A stretch of DNA of 64,000 bases from an uncultured Alphaproteobacteria bacterium (GTDB lineage Bacteria; Pseudomonadota; Alphaproteobacteria; Rhodobacterales; Rhodobacteraceae), in the NCBI GenBank assembly GCA_902584635.1, contig CACIAQ010000003.1:1-64000 (forward strand), read 5' to 3'. The first letter of the stretch is position 1. Each line of letters begins with the position of its first letter. Positions 34,667-43,827 of the stretch are shown here, piece by piece. Position numbers and translations under genes: made by a program. The notes below the pieces were generated by a model, which was given only the letters and a program-made list of their open reading frames with translations, was not told where the DNA came from and did no database searches.

Positions 34667-35659
34667 TTATTTTCTTAATCCCCTCTTCCAGACTTCAATA
34701 GCTAGGTCTTTTAAAGAACTAGCCATATTTGGGTCCAAATAAATTGGTTCTATTGCGCCTAAACCTTCCTTGAATGCAGCAGGAAGCTCTATATCTGGTT
34801 GCTTTGCAGGGTACATCCAATTTGTAGTCGGTATTATAGATTGGGCTTCACTTGAAGTCATAAACGCGAGAAAGTCAGCTGCTAACTGCTTTTTTTCTGA
34901 TTTCTGTAAAATGGCACCCACTTCAATTTGCATCAAATGACCTTCATCAAATATTGCTGCTACTTTAGTGTTATCATTCTCTGCGACTATATGATACGCC
35001 GGCGAAGTTGTATACGATAGTACACCATCCACCTCTCCTTCAATAAATAGGCCATAGGCTTCTGACCACCCCGGTGTCACAGTTATTACGTTATCGGCTA
35101 GTTGGCGCCAAAAAGTTTCGCTCTCAACATTATACAGTTTCTCAATCCATAGAACTAAACCTAAACCAGGCGTTGAGCTTCTAGGATCTTGAATAGCAAT
35201 TTTAAGATCTGAATTTGCAAGCTCTTCAAATGACTTTGGAATGTTTGTTGTTTTACGTTTATCAAAAACAAAAGAAAAATATCCCCAATCAAAAGGCATG
35301 AATGTATCATCTTCCCAAGCAATAGGAAGATCTAAGCTTATGTTCAACTTGTGAGGGCTGAATAGTCTAGAGTCCTTTGCAGATTGCAGTAAATTAGTGT
35401 CCAAGCCAACCACAACGTCAGCTTTCGTTTTATTTCCTTCTAAACGTAATTTTGCTAAAAGAGCTGCACCATCTCCGGCGGTCACAAACTTTAAGTCGCA
35501 ATCGCAAATATTTTCAAAAGCTTTTTCTATCTGAGGCCCTGGTCCCCAATCCGAATTAAAACTATCATATGTGTAAACAACCAAATTTTGCCTATCCTCA
35601 GAGTGCAACACAGAGGTAAAAAACAATAATCCGGTAAATATGGTTATAATTAATTTCAT
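34667..35659 (-). CDS. thiB: Thiamine-binding periplasmic protein ThiB
   Basis: ThiB captures thiamine in the periplasm for ThiPQ. The 330-residue product has a signal peptide (residues 1-20, ending LHSED) and the family features VVYTYDSFNSDWGPGP (residues about 27-42), DVVVGLDTNLL near residue 81, PFDWGYFSFVFDKRK near residue 122 and LSYTTSPAYH near residue 213. AAGGAG precedes the ATG, and a TPP riboswitch lies in the leader. The stop is near the start of thiP, where a longer thiP would overlap. Confidence 0.94.
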   Translation of the reverse strand: MKLIITIFTGLLFFTSVLHSEDRQNLVVYTYDSFNSDWGPGPQIEKAFENICDCDLKFVTAGDGAALLAKLRLEGNKTKADVVVGLDTNLLQSAKDSRLFSPHKLNISLDLPIAWEDDTFMPFDWGYFSFVFDKRKTTNIPKSFEELANSDLKIAIQDPRSSTPGLGLVLWIEKLYNVESETFWRQLADNVITVTPGWSEAYGLFIEGEVDGVLSYTTSPAYHIVAENDNTKVAAIFDEGHLMQIEVGAILQKSEKKQLAADFLAFMTSSEAQSIIPTTNWMYPAKQPDIELPAAFKEGLGAIEPIYLDPNMASSLKDLAIEVWKRGLRK

Positions 35660-35704
35660 ACTAAACTCCTTATCATATTTCTCAGGCGCCTAGCAAAAAT
35701 CTAA

Positions 35705-35785
35705 ACACCTTTCCTACGCCGGTACTAACCGGTTCAGGTTCAACGGGTCTGTTAAACATCTCAGCCATAAGGCACCCCGAGGTAT
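35705..35785 (-). promoter_or_regulatory. TPP riboswitch (THI element) in the thiB leader
   Basis: On the minus strand the leader contains CTCGGGGTGCC, then GGCTGAGATG, ACCCGTTGAACCTGAACCGG and TAGTACCGGCGTAGGAAAGG in order, which are the conserved blocks of the thiamine pyrophosphate aptamer. The CTGAGA box binds the pyrimidine side and the ACCTGA region the pyrophosphate side. It ends about 50 bases before the thiB ATG. No strong terminator is visible between, so ribosome-site masking (AAGGAG at 35666-35671) is the likelier control mode. High TPP should lower transporter expression. Confidence 0.96.
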
Positions 35786-35967
35786 TTAAATGTTACAATT
35801 ATAAAAATAGTTTTTCAACATCATTTAGCTAATTTTTTGGACAGAAATTGTATAAACGAATTTGCTTAAAACTTTTTGATAGGTTAAAAATAAATTTGCT
35901 AAATATTTACTTTCTAGTAATAACCTATTAGGCATGGATTTCAATTTTATACGAGGTTGACAATAAT

Positions 35968-36378
35968 ATGAGCTTTTTATCATCTCCATACATGAGCTCC
36001 TTTGTTGGATTTGATAGCCTTTTTGATGAAATTGAACGCATGTCTTCTGTAAAACAGTCCACATACCCCGCCTACGATATTAAAAAGCTGTCAAATAACA
36101 GTTTTATAATTGTTTTGGCACTCGCTGGCTTCAGTTCCAACGATCTTATTATAGAGGCAACATCAAGTGAATTGGTGGTTTGTGGCAATGGTGATAAGGA
36201 TACACAACATGAATATATTCATAAGGGAATAGCTAAACGAGCGTTTACTAAAACCTTTAGATTAGCTAACAATGTAAGAGTCAACGGAGCTGAGTTTAAA
36301 GATGGGCTATTATCTATACATCTCTACAGGGAAGAGCCAAAAAAAGAAACTCCCCAGAAGATCTCTATAAAATCATAA
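35968..36378 (+). CDS. Small heat shock protein Hsp20 (IbpA type)
   Basis: Small heat shock proteins hold unfolding proteins in a refoldable state. The 136-residue product has the IbpA-like N-terminus (VGFDSLFDEIER), YPAYDIKKLSNNSFIIVLALAGF starting the alpha-crystallin domain (given as YPAYDI and IIVLALAGF), the conserved HKGIAKRAFTKTFRLANNV, and a C-terminal tail with an I-x-I-like KISIKS end. It is divergent from the thiamine operon. I see no clear RpoH promoter or ROSE thermometer in the leader. Confidence 0.93.
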   Translation: MSFLSSPYMSSFVGFDSLFDEIERMSSVKQSTYPAYDIKKLSNNSFIIVLALAGFSSNDLIIEATSSELVVCGNGDKDTQHEYIHKGIAKRAFTKTFRLANNVRVNGAEFKDGLLSIHLYREEPKKETPQKISIKS

Positions 36379-36402
36379 GACACTTATTAAAAGACTAGAT
36401 AA

Positions 36403-36570
36403 TTGAAAAATGACCAAAACAAGAAAAGTATAGACAAAAAACGTCTCATGAATAAGACATTGTCTAAAAAAAGCAATTCGATTCAGGATAAAGTAATGAA
36501 CTTGCGGTTGTCGAGACAAATTGATAAATCACGATTTGAAGCTGCATTTAAAACTCTCTTAAAAAAGTGA
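36403..36570 (+). CDS. Short basic protein behind hsp20 (up to 55 residues)
   Basis: A frame from TTG 36403 (or ATG 36448, giving 40 residues) runs to TGA 36568. It encodes a very lysine-rich peptide whose second half, NLRLSRQIDKSRFEAAFKTLLKK, can be split as NLRLSRQIDKSRF and EAAFKTLLKK and looks helical and amphipathic. No ribosome site is strong. It lies in the 200-base gap between hsp20 and the convergent pgi gene, on the hsp20 strand. Weak support, but the uninterrupted frame in AT-rich DNA is notable. Confidence 0.35.
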   Translation: MKNDQNKKSIDKKRLMNKTLSKKSNSIQDKVMNLRLSRQIDKSRFEAAFKTLLKK

Positions 36571-36581
36571 TATATTGAGAT

Positions 36582-38081
36582 TTAAATGATACGTTTTAAC
36601 ATTTTCCTCGCGCTGTAAGATAAATCTTCCAAATTTTGACCAGTATAAATATTTCTTGATATCTCTTTTCCCAGTTCGACACCCCATTGATCAAAACTAT
36701 TAATTCCCCATAGCAAGCCACATACAATAGTAGCGTTTTCATACAGCGAAACTAGTTTACCTAAAGACTCTGCGTTGGTTCTATCCCAAGTTATAAGGGT
36801 AGACGGCCTATTGCCTGTCATATTTCTATACTTTTCTTTATGTGCCTTTTTTCCCGTAATGAGGGCTTCTGCTTGTGCGATAGCGTTTACAACTAACCTT
36901 GAATGGGGGTCTAAATCTTTTTTATTTTGACCAACTACATTCTTACCCGCAAATGGAACTAAGAACTCCACAGGAATTTTTTCTATTCCTTGATGAAGTA
37001 ACTGAAAAAAACTGTGTTGAGACTCGGTTCCGATCTCCCCGAAAACTAAAGGTGCTGCAGGCAACTCTAGCTCTTTACCTAGAGCATCTATACTTTTCCC
37101 GTTGCTCTCCATTTCTACTTGCTGAAACCAAGCTGGAAAAAATTTCAGCCCATTCTCATAAGGAACAAGTGCGATGGTTTGAAGATTTAGGACGTTTCTG
37201 TTCCATATTCGTGTCAGCCCAAGAATATAGGGTAAATTTAGTTCAAGCTCTTCTTCCAAAAAATGCTTGTCCATTTTATAGGCTCCTGCAAGAAGCTGTT
37301 TGTATACATCTATACCCAGAGACGCAACTAAGCCCAAACCAAAATGCGACCACATTGAAAATCTACCCCCTACCCCATTAGGCACGTGAAAAATTGCATG
37401 CTCTTTAAGACCGGCTTCCAACGCTTTTTCTGGAAATGATGTGACTGCCACCACATGCTCATTTAGACCCAATCCCTCGTTATTGAGCAAAGTTTTGACA
37501 AAGCTTAAGTTAACTAATGTTTCTTCTGTAGAAAATGACTTGGAATTGAAGATAAAGAATGTTTCTTTGATATCTTTCGTTTTTAGAGTGTTTTCAAGGT
37601 TTGTGAAATCTAAATTCGATATGTTAATTAGGGAAGGCCCCTTACTTTGGTGCTCTAGAGCATGATAAACCATTTTTATGCCAAGGTCCGATCCCCCTAT
37701 TCCCACGTTAATTAGGTTCTTTATTTTCTTTTGTTTTAGAAAAGATATGAAGGACTTATACCTGTTGGTTTTATCTACTACTGAGTTTGAATTTCGTTCA
37801 AGAAAATGGGTTACAAACCTATTTTCAGTAACATTCAAAAAAGAACCCTCAAAAAGCTTCTTTTTTTTATCTTTAATGTCTATAGCCTCTCCAAGCATTT
37901 TAAGTTTGGCAAATTGCTCAGAGGAAATAAGCTGCCTAGTTATATCAAGTGATATATCCTCAAAAGAAAAAGTGAATGCCTTCTGTCTGTCTGGATTTTG
38001 GAGTTCGTTGGCGATAACAAACTCCGACTTTTTTTCTTTTTCTAAAATATCCCTAAAGTATTTGTTTTCGTTCAGTTGCAT
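36582..38081 (-). CDS. pgi: Glucose-6-phosphate isomerase
   Basis: The enzyme interconverts glucose-6-phosphate and fructose-6-phosphate. The 499-residue product shows NVGIGGSDLGIKM near residue 121, the first signature region with NGVGGRFSMWSHFGL near residue 238, catalytic Glu in FGEIGTESQHSFFQLLHQG near residue 350 (with the catalytic His at its end) and the second signature FDQWGVELGKEIS near residue 460 with the catalytic Lys. It is somewhat shorter than the E. coli enzyme but complete. Confidence 0.96.
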   Translation of the reverse strand: MQLNENKYFRDILEKEKKSEFVIANELQNPDRQKAFTFSFEDISLDITRQLISSEQFAKLKMLGEAIDIKDKKKKLFEGSFLNVTENRFVTHFLERNSNSVVDKTNRYKSFISFLKQKKIKNLINVGIGGSDLGIKMVYHALEHQSKGPSLINISNLDFTNLENTLKTKDIKETFFIFNSKSFSTEETLVNLSFVKTLLNNEGLGLNEHVVAVTSFPEKALEAGLKEHAIFHVPNGVGGRFSMWSHFGLGLVASLGIDVYKQLLAGAYKMDKHFLEEELELNLPYILGLTRIWNRNVLNLQTIALVPYENGLKFFPAWFQQVEMESNGKSIDALGKELELPAAPLVFGEIGTESQHSFFQLLHQGIEKIPVEFLVPFAGKNVVGQNKKDLDPHSRLVVNAIAQAEALITGKKAHKEKYRNMTGNRPSTLITWDRTNAESLGKLVSLYENATIVCGLLWGINSFDQWGVELGKEISRNIYTGQNLEDLSYSARKMLKRII

Positions 38082-38153
38082 TTTTTCACGATAGCTTGAG
38101 CGTAGTTCCGAATAGTATCTGATGCCATAACAAAGTAATTAAGTCCAATTTTT

Positions 38154-39101
38154 TTAATACGATTTATTTTTTTCTTTATCCCCAATTACCATAAAAAGAT
38201 AAACACCTAACAAAACAATGAATAATGAGATTAAATGATATACGAATAACCGCTCCCCTAGCAAAAGCACTCCCAGGATCGCTGCGAAGATAGGTAGAAA
38301 ATTAATAAATAACCCTGCTTTAGATGCTCCAACTAGCTCAACCCCTCTTATAAAAAAAATCTGAGCTAGAAAAGAGGGGACAAAAGCGATGTAAAGTATA
38401 GTAAGCCAAGCAGTACTTGTAGCAGGAACCTGAATGAGCCCTATATAGAATTCTATAATCAGTAGTGGAATAGAAAATATCAAGGCACTCAGTGAGAAAT
38501 AAGTCATGAGTACAATAGGATCAATTACCGGTTTGTTTTTCAATCCGAGGGTAAAGCCAGAATAGAAAAAACAGGCACATAGCATCACTAAATCTCCATA
38601 ATTAAAAGATAATAAAATCACTCTCTTATATTCGCCTTGGCTTACCACTACTAGAACGCCAAAAAATGCTATTATTAGCCCAGTAAACTTCGTAATGTTA
38701 ACCGCCTCCTTGAACATAATTACAGACCCAACTAATATTATTGCAGGCATGATGCCTTGAATAATACCTAAGTTTATTGCTGTTGTATTCTGAGCAGCTA
38801 TATAAAACAATGCATTAAACCCAGTAAGCCCAAGTGAGCCCATCAAGCAAAGCCAAACGAGTTTCCCACTAATTAAATTAAAAGACAAAATTAATTTCTT
38901 ATTTAAAAATAAGATTAAAAAAATTGAAATAATGAACCATCGCAAAAACACTACAACCATGGGCGAAATTTCACCGGTTGACATCCTTCCTGCGACCGTG
39001 TTGCCAGCCCAACCTAGCATTGCTAAGCAAAGCAAGATAATACCATTTTTAAAAATAAAAGAATATACTGGGTAACCCACTAAGCGACTTTCTTTAGTCA
39101 A
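38154..39101 (-). CDS. EamA/DMT family transporter
   Basis: The product of up to 315 residues has ten membrane helices in two homologous five-helix halves, with GWAGNTVAGRM in the first helix region, FLRWFIIS, and LGEELLFVYHLISL-like features at the end (here LLGERLFVYHLI), as in EamA exporters of amino acids or metabolites. Substrate unknown. The start is uncertain: TTG 39101 is eight bases from the tRNA-Arg gene on the same strand, and GTG 39080 is another choice; an mRNA processed from a tRNA transcript is possible. Confidence 0.88.
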   Translation of the reverse strand: MTKESRLVGYPVYSFIFKNGIILLCLAMLGWAGNTVAGRMSTGEISPMVVVFLRWFIISIFLILFLNKKLILSFNLISGKLVWLCLMGSLGLTGFNALFYIAAQNTTAINLGIIQGIMPAIILVGSVIMFKEAVNITKFTGLIIAFFGVLVVVSQGEYKRVILLSFNYGDLVMLCACFFYSGFTLGLKNKPVIDPIVLMTYFSLSALIFSIPLLIIEFYIGLIQVPATSTAWLTILYIAFVPSFLAQIFFIRGVELVGASKAGLFINFLPIFAAILGVLLLGERLFVYHLISLFIVLLGVYLFMVIGDKEKNKSY

Positions 39102-39108
39102 AAAAAAA

Positions 39109-39185
39109 TGGTGACCCCGGTACGATTCGAACGTACGACCTACTGATTAGAAGTCAGTTGCTCTATCCAGCTGAGCTACGGGGCC
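39109..39185 (-). tRNA. tRNA-Arg (anticodon UCU)
   Basis: On the minus strand the sequence folds as a cloverleaf. The acceptor pairs GGCCCCG with CGGGGTC (one G-U pair). The D arm is GCTCAGCTGGATAGAGC, the anticodon stem is ACTGA/TCAGT with loop CTTCTAA (anticodon TCT, reading AGA), and the T arm has GTTCGAATC. The discriminator A is followed by an encoded CCA. AGA arginine codons are common in this AT-rich genome. Confidence 0.97.
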
Positions 39186-39288
39186 ACATCGTGCAATAGG
39201 TACCATATGAAAGGTTCGTAGTAAATTTAAATTTGATCAAATTTGTTTGGGGAGCTGGCTAGAGGGCCTACTAATTTACAAAACGCGA

Positions 39289-39600
39289 CTAATGTGTCCA
39301 TGGTCTTTTTCTTTTGTAATCGAAGTTGTCACCATAACCATTTTTTCTGATGTTCATCTTTTTTTCAGTGCCCTCATCGATAAAAAACAAAAGATTGTTT
39401 TTCATCGCGTATTGTGTTGCCTCTTCCTTTGTAGCAAATTTTAATTTTATTTGGCTGCTAGTGTCGCTGGATCCGACCCAACTCATAACTGGGTCTATAG
39501 ATTTTTGATCGTTATTCTCAAACTCTAAAAACCATTGGTCTGCATTGCCGGTCCCCGACTGCATAGCAGTCTTGGATGATTTAAAAATTCGTACTACCAT
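39289..39600 (-). CDS. NDUFS4-like accessory subunit of NADH dehydrogenase
   Basis: The 103-residue protein matches the ETC complex I subunit family (bovine 18-kDa, NDUFS4 type): VRIFKSSKTAMQSG at the start, WFLEFEN, DPVMSWVGSSDT, LKFATKEEATQYA and the C-terminal YGDNFDYKRKRPW. In bacteria this accessory subunit is characteristic of alphaproteobacteria, which helps place the genome. ATG 39600 is preferred over TTG 39612 as it starts the conserved part. It is a stand-alone gene, divergent from uvrB. Confidence 0.93.
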   Translation of the reverse strand: MVVRIFKSSKTAMQSGTGNADQWFLEFENNDQKSIDPVMSWVGSSDTSSQIKLKFATKEEATQYAMKNNLLFFIDEGTEKKMNIRKNGYGDNFDYKRKRPWTH

Positions 39601-39716
39601 AAAATTCCACAAAAACGGTTTAAATTTGTTAAATGATATTATATTTAATTAAAGCAGTTTTAAACATTAAAATCACATAGCGGTTATAAAAAAATTATGT
39701 ATAAAGTTTGGACGAT

Positions 39717-41750
39717 ATGAATGAGTTGACTATTGAAAAAAGTGATTTGAGTGTTGTATCGGATTTTAAACCAGCAGGTGACCAGCCCACTGCGATTGTC
39801 GAGTTGGTTAAAGGTTTAAACAAAGGCGAGAAGAACCAAGTTTTACTGGGGGCCACAGGCACAGGAAAAACTTTTACAATGGCCAAAATTATTGAGGCTA
39901 CACAACGCCCTGCACTCATTCTTGCTCCTAATAAAACTTTGGCAGGTCAACTTTTTGGCGAATTTCAAAAATTTTTTCCTGATAATGCCGTAGAATATTT
40001 TGTTTCATATTACGACTACTATCAGCCGGAGGCTTATGTTCCAAGATCTGACACCTACATCGAAAAAGAAGCTCAAATAAATGAACAAATTGATAGAATG
40101 CGGCATTCAGCGACAAGATCTTTGTTGGAAAGAAAAGACGTAGTCATTGTTGCATCGGTATCCTGCATATACGGAATAGGTTCCGTTGAAACCTATAGCT
40201 CTATGACACAAAGTTTCAATAAAGGAGGTACTTTTAATCAAAGGCAAGTAGTTAAAAACTTGGTTGAGCAACAGTATCGGAGAAATGACAAGAATTTTCA
40301 AAGAGGGAACTTTCGAGTTCGTGGTGACACGCTAGATGTATGGCCTGCTCATTTAGAAGATAGAGCATGGAGATTCTCGTTCTTTGGAGATGCCCTAGAA
40401 AAAATTGTCGAGTTTGATCCATTAACTGGTAAAAAGCTTGAGGAACTATCAAGTGCCAAAATCTATGCAAATTCGCATTATGTGACCCCCAGACCTACAC
40501 TTCAACAGGCAATAAAGAATATAAAAGCAGAACTGGTATTGAGACTTAAACAACTAAATAATGAAAACAAGCTTCTAGAAGCACAACGTTTAGAACAAAG
40601 AACTAACTTCGACTTAGAAATGATAGAGGCAACAGGCATGTGTAATGGTATCGAAAACTACTCAAGATATCTTACAGGTAGAAAGCCTGGAGAACCACCC
40701 CCTACTCTTTTTGAATATATTCCTGATAATGCAATCGTATTTGCTGATGAAAGCCATGTAAGCATCCCACAACTTGGAGGTATGTTTAAAGGAGATTTCA
40801 GAAGGAAGAGTACTCTTTCGGAGTATGGTTTTAGACTTCCTTCGTGCACCGACAATAGACCATTAAAGTTTGAGGAATGGGACGCAATGAGGCCCCATAC
40901 TATTTACGTATCAGCAACTCCTGGCGCGTGGGAACTAGATCAAACAAAGGGTGTTTTTACAGAGCAAATTATCAGGCCGACCGGCCTAATTGACCCTAAA
41001 ATAGAAGTTAGACCTACGGACGCCCAAATAGATGATTTGATAGAGGAAGTAAATAAGGTGACAAAAAGAAACCTTAGAACGCTGTGTACTGTGCTTACGA
41101 AAAAAATGGCTGAAGATCTTACCGAATATCTTCATGAAAAGGGAATTAGAGTTAGATACATGCACTCTGATATTGATACTTTAGAAAGGTTAGAAATTCT
41201 TCGTGATTTACGAATAGGCACTTTTGATGTTTTGGTGGGGATTAATCTTTTAAGAGAGGGATTAGACATTCCAGAATGTGGATTAGTTGCAATATTAGAT
41301 GCTGACAAAGAAGGATTTTTGCGTTCTGAAACCTCATTAGTGCAAACAATTGGAAGGGCAGCCAGAAATATTGACGGAAAGGTCCTAATGTATGCTGACA
41401 CAATCACGAAAAGCATGCAGAAAGCAATAGACGAAACTGATAGACGCCGTGATAAACAAAAAAAGTACAATGTTGAGAACAGCATAACGCCTAAAACGAT
41501 CGTGAAAAATGTTAACGATATATTGGAGGGTCTCTATAAAGGGGACACTGATCAAGCTAGAGTAACGGCTGAGTTGGAAAAGACACCTAGGATTGGTCAT
41601 AATCTATCCAGTCATCTGGAGGATTTAAAATCGCAAATGCTTAAGGCTGCGGAAAATCTTGAGTTTGAAGAAGCAGCTAAATTAAGAGATCAAATACATA
41701 AATTTGAAAAGACGGAATTAGAAATAAAAAAAGATCCCTTTGCGAGATAA
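39717..41750 (+). CDS. uvrB: UvrABC excinuclease subunit UvrB
   Basis: UvrB verifies DNA damage delivered by UvrA and recruits UvrC for nucleotide excision repair. The 677-residue product has PAGDQPTAIVELVKGL, Walker A GATGTGKTFT near residue 45, the beta-hairpin YYDYYQPEAYVP near residue 97, helicase motifs with IVFADESHV near residue 340, GINLLREGLDIPE near residue 505 and the C-terminal UVR coiled-coil domain (LEFEEAAKLRDQI). ATG at 39717 is chosen; a TTG at 39708 would add three residues. It ends three bases from the convergent DUF4864 gene. Confidence 0.97.
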   Translation: MNELTIEKSDLSVVSDFKPAGDQPTAIVELVKGLNKGEKNQVLLGATGTGKTFTMAKIIEATQRPALILAPNKTLAGQLFGEFQKFFPDNAVEYFVSYYDYYQPEAYVPRSDTYIEKEAQINEQIDRMRHSATRSLLERKDVVIVASVSCIYGIGSVETYSSMTQSFNKGGTFNQRQVVKNLVEQQYRRNDKNFQRGNFRVRGDTLDVWPAHLEDRAWRFSFFGDALEKIVEFDPLTGKKLEELSSAKIYANSHYVTPRPTLQQAIKNIKAELVLRLKQLNNENKLLEAQRLEQRTNFDLEMIEATGMCNGIENYSRYLTGRKPGEPPPTLFEYIPDNAIVFADESHVSIPQLGGMFKGDFRRKSTLSEYGFRLPSCTDNRPLKFEEWDAMRPHTIYVSATPGAWELDQTKGVFTEQIIRPTGLIDPKIEVRPTDAQIDDLIEEVNKVTKRNLRTLCTVLTKKMAEDLTEYLHEKGIRVRYMHSDIDTLERLEILRDLRIGTFDVLVGINLLREGLDIPECGLVAILDADKEGFLRSETSLVQTIGRAARNIDGKVLMYADTITKSMQKAIDETDRRRDKQKKYNVENSITPKTIVKNVNDILEGLYKGDTDQARVTAELEKTPRIGHNLSSHLEDLKSQMLKAAENLEFEEAAKLRDQIHKFEKTELEIKKDPFAR

Positions 41751-41753
41751 ATA

Positions 41754-42173
41754 CTAGGTTTCACCTGCTAAATTTATTGTTAAAACTCCTGCAATTTTCC
41801 ACAGATCATCATATTTTTCTAAAATATAGTCATATATCTCCAAGCGGCCGTCATAGGATTGGAATAAAACTCTTTGAATAGATTTATCGCCGAGGTCTTG
41901 AAATTTTGTGAATTTAAAGCTCTTCGGTCTCCATATAATAGGGTATCCATTCTTAACCATCAAACCAAAAACTTCAGGGTTTGAGAACTGTGCTTGAATG
42001 TTGGGCGCCGCAAATGTATATGCTTTTTCGATATTATTTTCCTTGAAAGCCTCAATCTGTGAACTTATGGTATTACGTACCATTTCACTTTCATCAGCAA
42101 AAACTAATGTGCTCAATAGAGAAATAAATAATGCGATGATCCACACTTTTTTTATAAAAAGACCTAACCTCAT
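41754..42173 (-). CDS. Secreted DUF4864 family protein
   Basis: The 139-residue product has a signal peptide (hydrophobic residues 10-25, ending VFADES) and a compact domain with IEAFKENNIEKAYTFAAPNIQ, FGLMVKNGYPIIWRP and YILEKYDDLWKIAGVL, which fits the DUF4864 pattern as I remember it. Its fold resembles NTF2-like proteins. Function unknown. AGGTG lies before the ATG. The gene for lysK starts further upstream on the same strand. Confidence 0.75.
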   Translation of the reverse strand: MRLGLFIKKVWIIALFISLLSTLVFADESEMVRNTISSQIEAFKENNIEKAYTFAAPNIQAQFSNPEVFGLMVKNGYPIIWRPKSFKFTKFQDLGDKSIQRVLFQSYDGRLEIYDYILEKYDDLWKIAGVLTINLAGET

Positions 42174-42209
42174 TGTAACACCTCATTCAACTTTTCTACT
42201 GTTTTTTCT

Positions 42210-43736
42210 TTACCTAGGAGAGCAAAAAAAACTGCCTAGCCTAGGACCACTTTGACTTCCTAATAGAACTTCATATATCAATTTGAACCAATCTCTATTG
42301 TTTTCAAACCCATTTGTTTTACCTACATCTAAAATAATTTGCTGAATTTCACTCGCATCCCAGTTATCATTTAATTCCTCTAGATTGTTTATTAGCTTAA
42401 CCAAAGGGATTCTCTCATCAGCAGAAGGTTTCTTAAAAACCAACTTGGATTCTAGAAAATCATGAAAATAATTTATGGCATTTTGCATAGCCCCAATCAT
42501 TGTGGGATTCATGGGATCACCTTTTTCATTTACATACTTTCTTACAAATGAAAGGAGTGTTTCTATACTTGTTGATCCAGTTGCCCCGGCTAAGTTCATT
42601 AGCAAAGAAAAGGAAACAAGTAATTCTGAGCGAGGAGGATTGGCTCGATGAAGGTGCCAAACAGGGTTTTGATATTTATCCTCCTCGCTCTGTTGGTGAT
42701 AAACTTCTAAAAACTTATGGTAATCATCAACAGCTCTTGGAATGGAATCAAAATAAAGTCTTTTTGCTGTCTTTGGCTTTTGAAACATAAAAAGGCTCAA
42801 AGAGTCCTTTGACCCATATCTTAACCACTCTTCAACTGACAAACCGTTACCTTTTGATTTTGAAATTTTTTGTCCTTGGTCATCAAGGAATAACTCATAA
42901 AAAAACTGGTACGGCGCTTTTCTTCCTAGTACCCTGCATATTTTTGATGCTAGGTTTGCCGATGGAATTAAGTCTTTACCATACATTTCATAATCTACGG
43001 ACAATGCGAACCATCTCATTGCCCAATCGGCTTTCCATTGTAGCTTCACATTTCCATCTGTTACTGGAGTTTTAACTTTTTTCCCGTCAACATCTTTATA
43101 AACTATTGAATGTGTTTTGGTATCAATTTCAAGGGTTGGAACTTGCAAAACTTTACCAGACTTTCTACTTATCGGTAAAAAAGGCGAGTATGTTACTTTT
43201 CTTTCTGATCCAAGAGAAGGTAAAATTATTTCCATAATATCATTATATTTGACTAGTACTTGTACTAACGCTTCGTTGAAAACACCTGTAGTGTAACATT
43301 CAGTAGACGAAATAAACTCATAGTCGAACTTAAAACCATCAAGAAACTCGCATAATTTACTATTATTGTGTTCAGCAAAGCTTGTATGGGTACCAAAGGG
43401 ATCGGTTACCTTGGAAAGGGGTAAATCTAAATCTCGTTTTACTAACTCTTTATTCGGAATATTGTCAGGAACTTTTCGAAGACCATCCAAATCATCTGAA
43501 AAACACAAGAGATTAGTTTTAACTCCATATAGTTTTTCAAAAGAATGCCTAACCATTGAGGTTCTCATTACCTCACCAAACGTTCCAATATGAGGTAATC
43601 CAGATGGACCATACCCAGTCTGAAAAGTAACGTTATATTTATTTTCATTGATATTTTGCAAATATTTATTGAGACTAACTGCTTCTTGTACAGGCCAAAC
43701 TTTAATATTATTGGGCATATTTTCCATAAGGTCCAC
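42210..43736 (-). CDS. lysK: Lysyl-tRNA synthetase, class I
   Basis: The enzyme charges tRNA-Lys. This is the unusual class I form, found in archaea and in some bacteria including many alphaproteobacteria, not the common class II LysS. The 508-residue product has the HIGH-type GPSGLPHIGTFGEVMR near residue 46 and the KMSKS-type KISKSKGNG near residue 290, followed by LSVEEWLRYG. No LysS is visible in the window. ATG codons at 43736, 43727 and 43718 are possible starts. Confidence 0.95.
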   Translation of the reverse strand: MDLMENMPNNIKVWPVQEAVSLNKYLQNINENKYNVTFQTGYGPSGLPHIGTFGEVMRTSMVRHSFEKLYGVKTNLLCFSDDLDGLRKVPDNIPNKELVKRDLDLPLSKVTDPFGTHTSFAEHNNSKLCEFLDGFKFDYEFISSTECYTTGVFNEALVQVLVKYNDIMEIILPSLGSERKVTYSPFLPISRKSGKVLQVPTLEIDTKTHSIVYKDVDGKKVKTPVTDGNVKLQWKADWAMRWFALSVDYEMYGKDLIPSANLASKICRVLGRKAPYQFFYELFLDDQGQKISKSKGNGLSVEEWLRYGSKDSLSLFMFQKPKTAKRLYFDSIPRAVDDYHKFLEVYHQQSEEDKYQNPVWHLHRANPPRSELLVSFSLLMNLAGATGSTSIETLLSFVRKYVNEKGDPMNPTMIGAMQNAINYFHDFLESKLVFKKPSADERIPLVKLINNLEELNDNWDASEIQQIILDVGKTNGFENNRDWFKLIYEVLLGSQSGPRLGSFFCSPR

Positions 43737-43827
43737 TAATCCACATCAAACGAAATAAAAATATAAATGTTGTTCACATAGAGTGAGATCCGTATAATAT
43801 AAAACATAAAGAATTGCTAGTATTTAA

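Noticed and set aside
35786..35967. Search for a heat-shock promoter or RNA thermometer before hsp20
   Set aside because: I could not find a convincing RpoH-type promoter or ROSE-like pairing with the ribosome site in this AT-rich leader.
36899..37381. Plus-strand frame of 160 codons opposite pgi
   Set aside because: Entirely antisense to conserved pgi motifs, with no start signal or recognisable domain.
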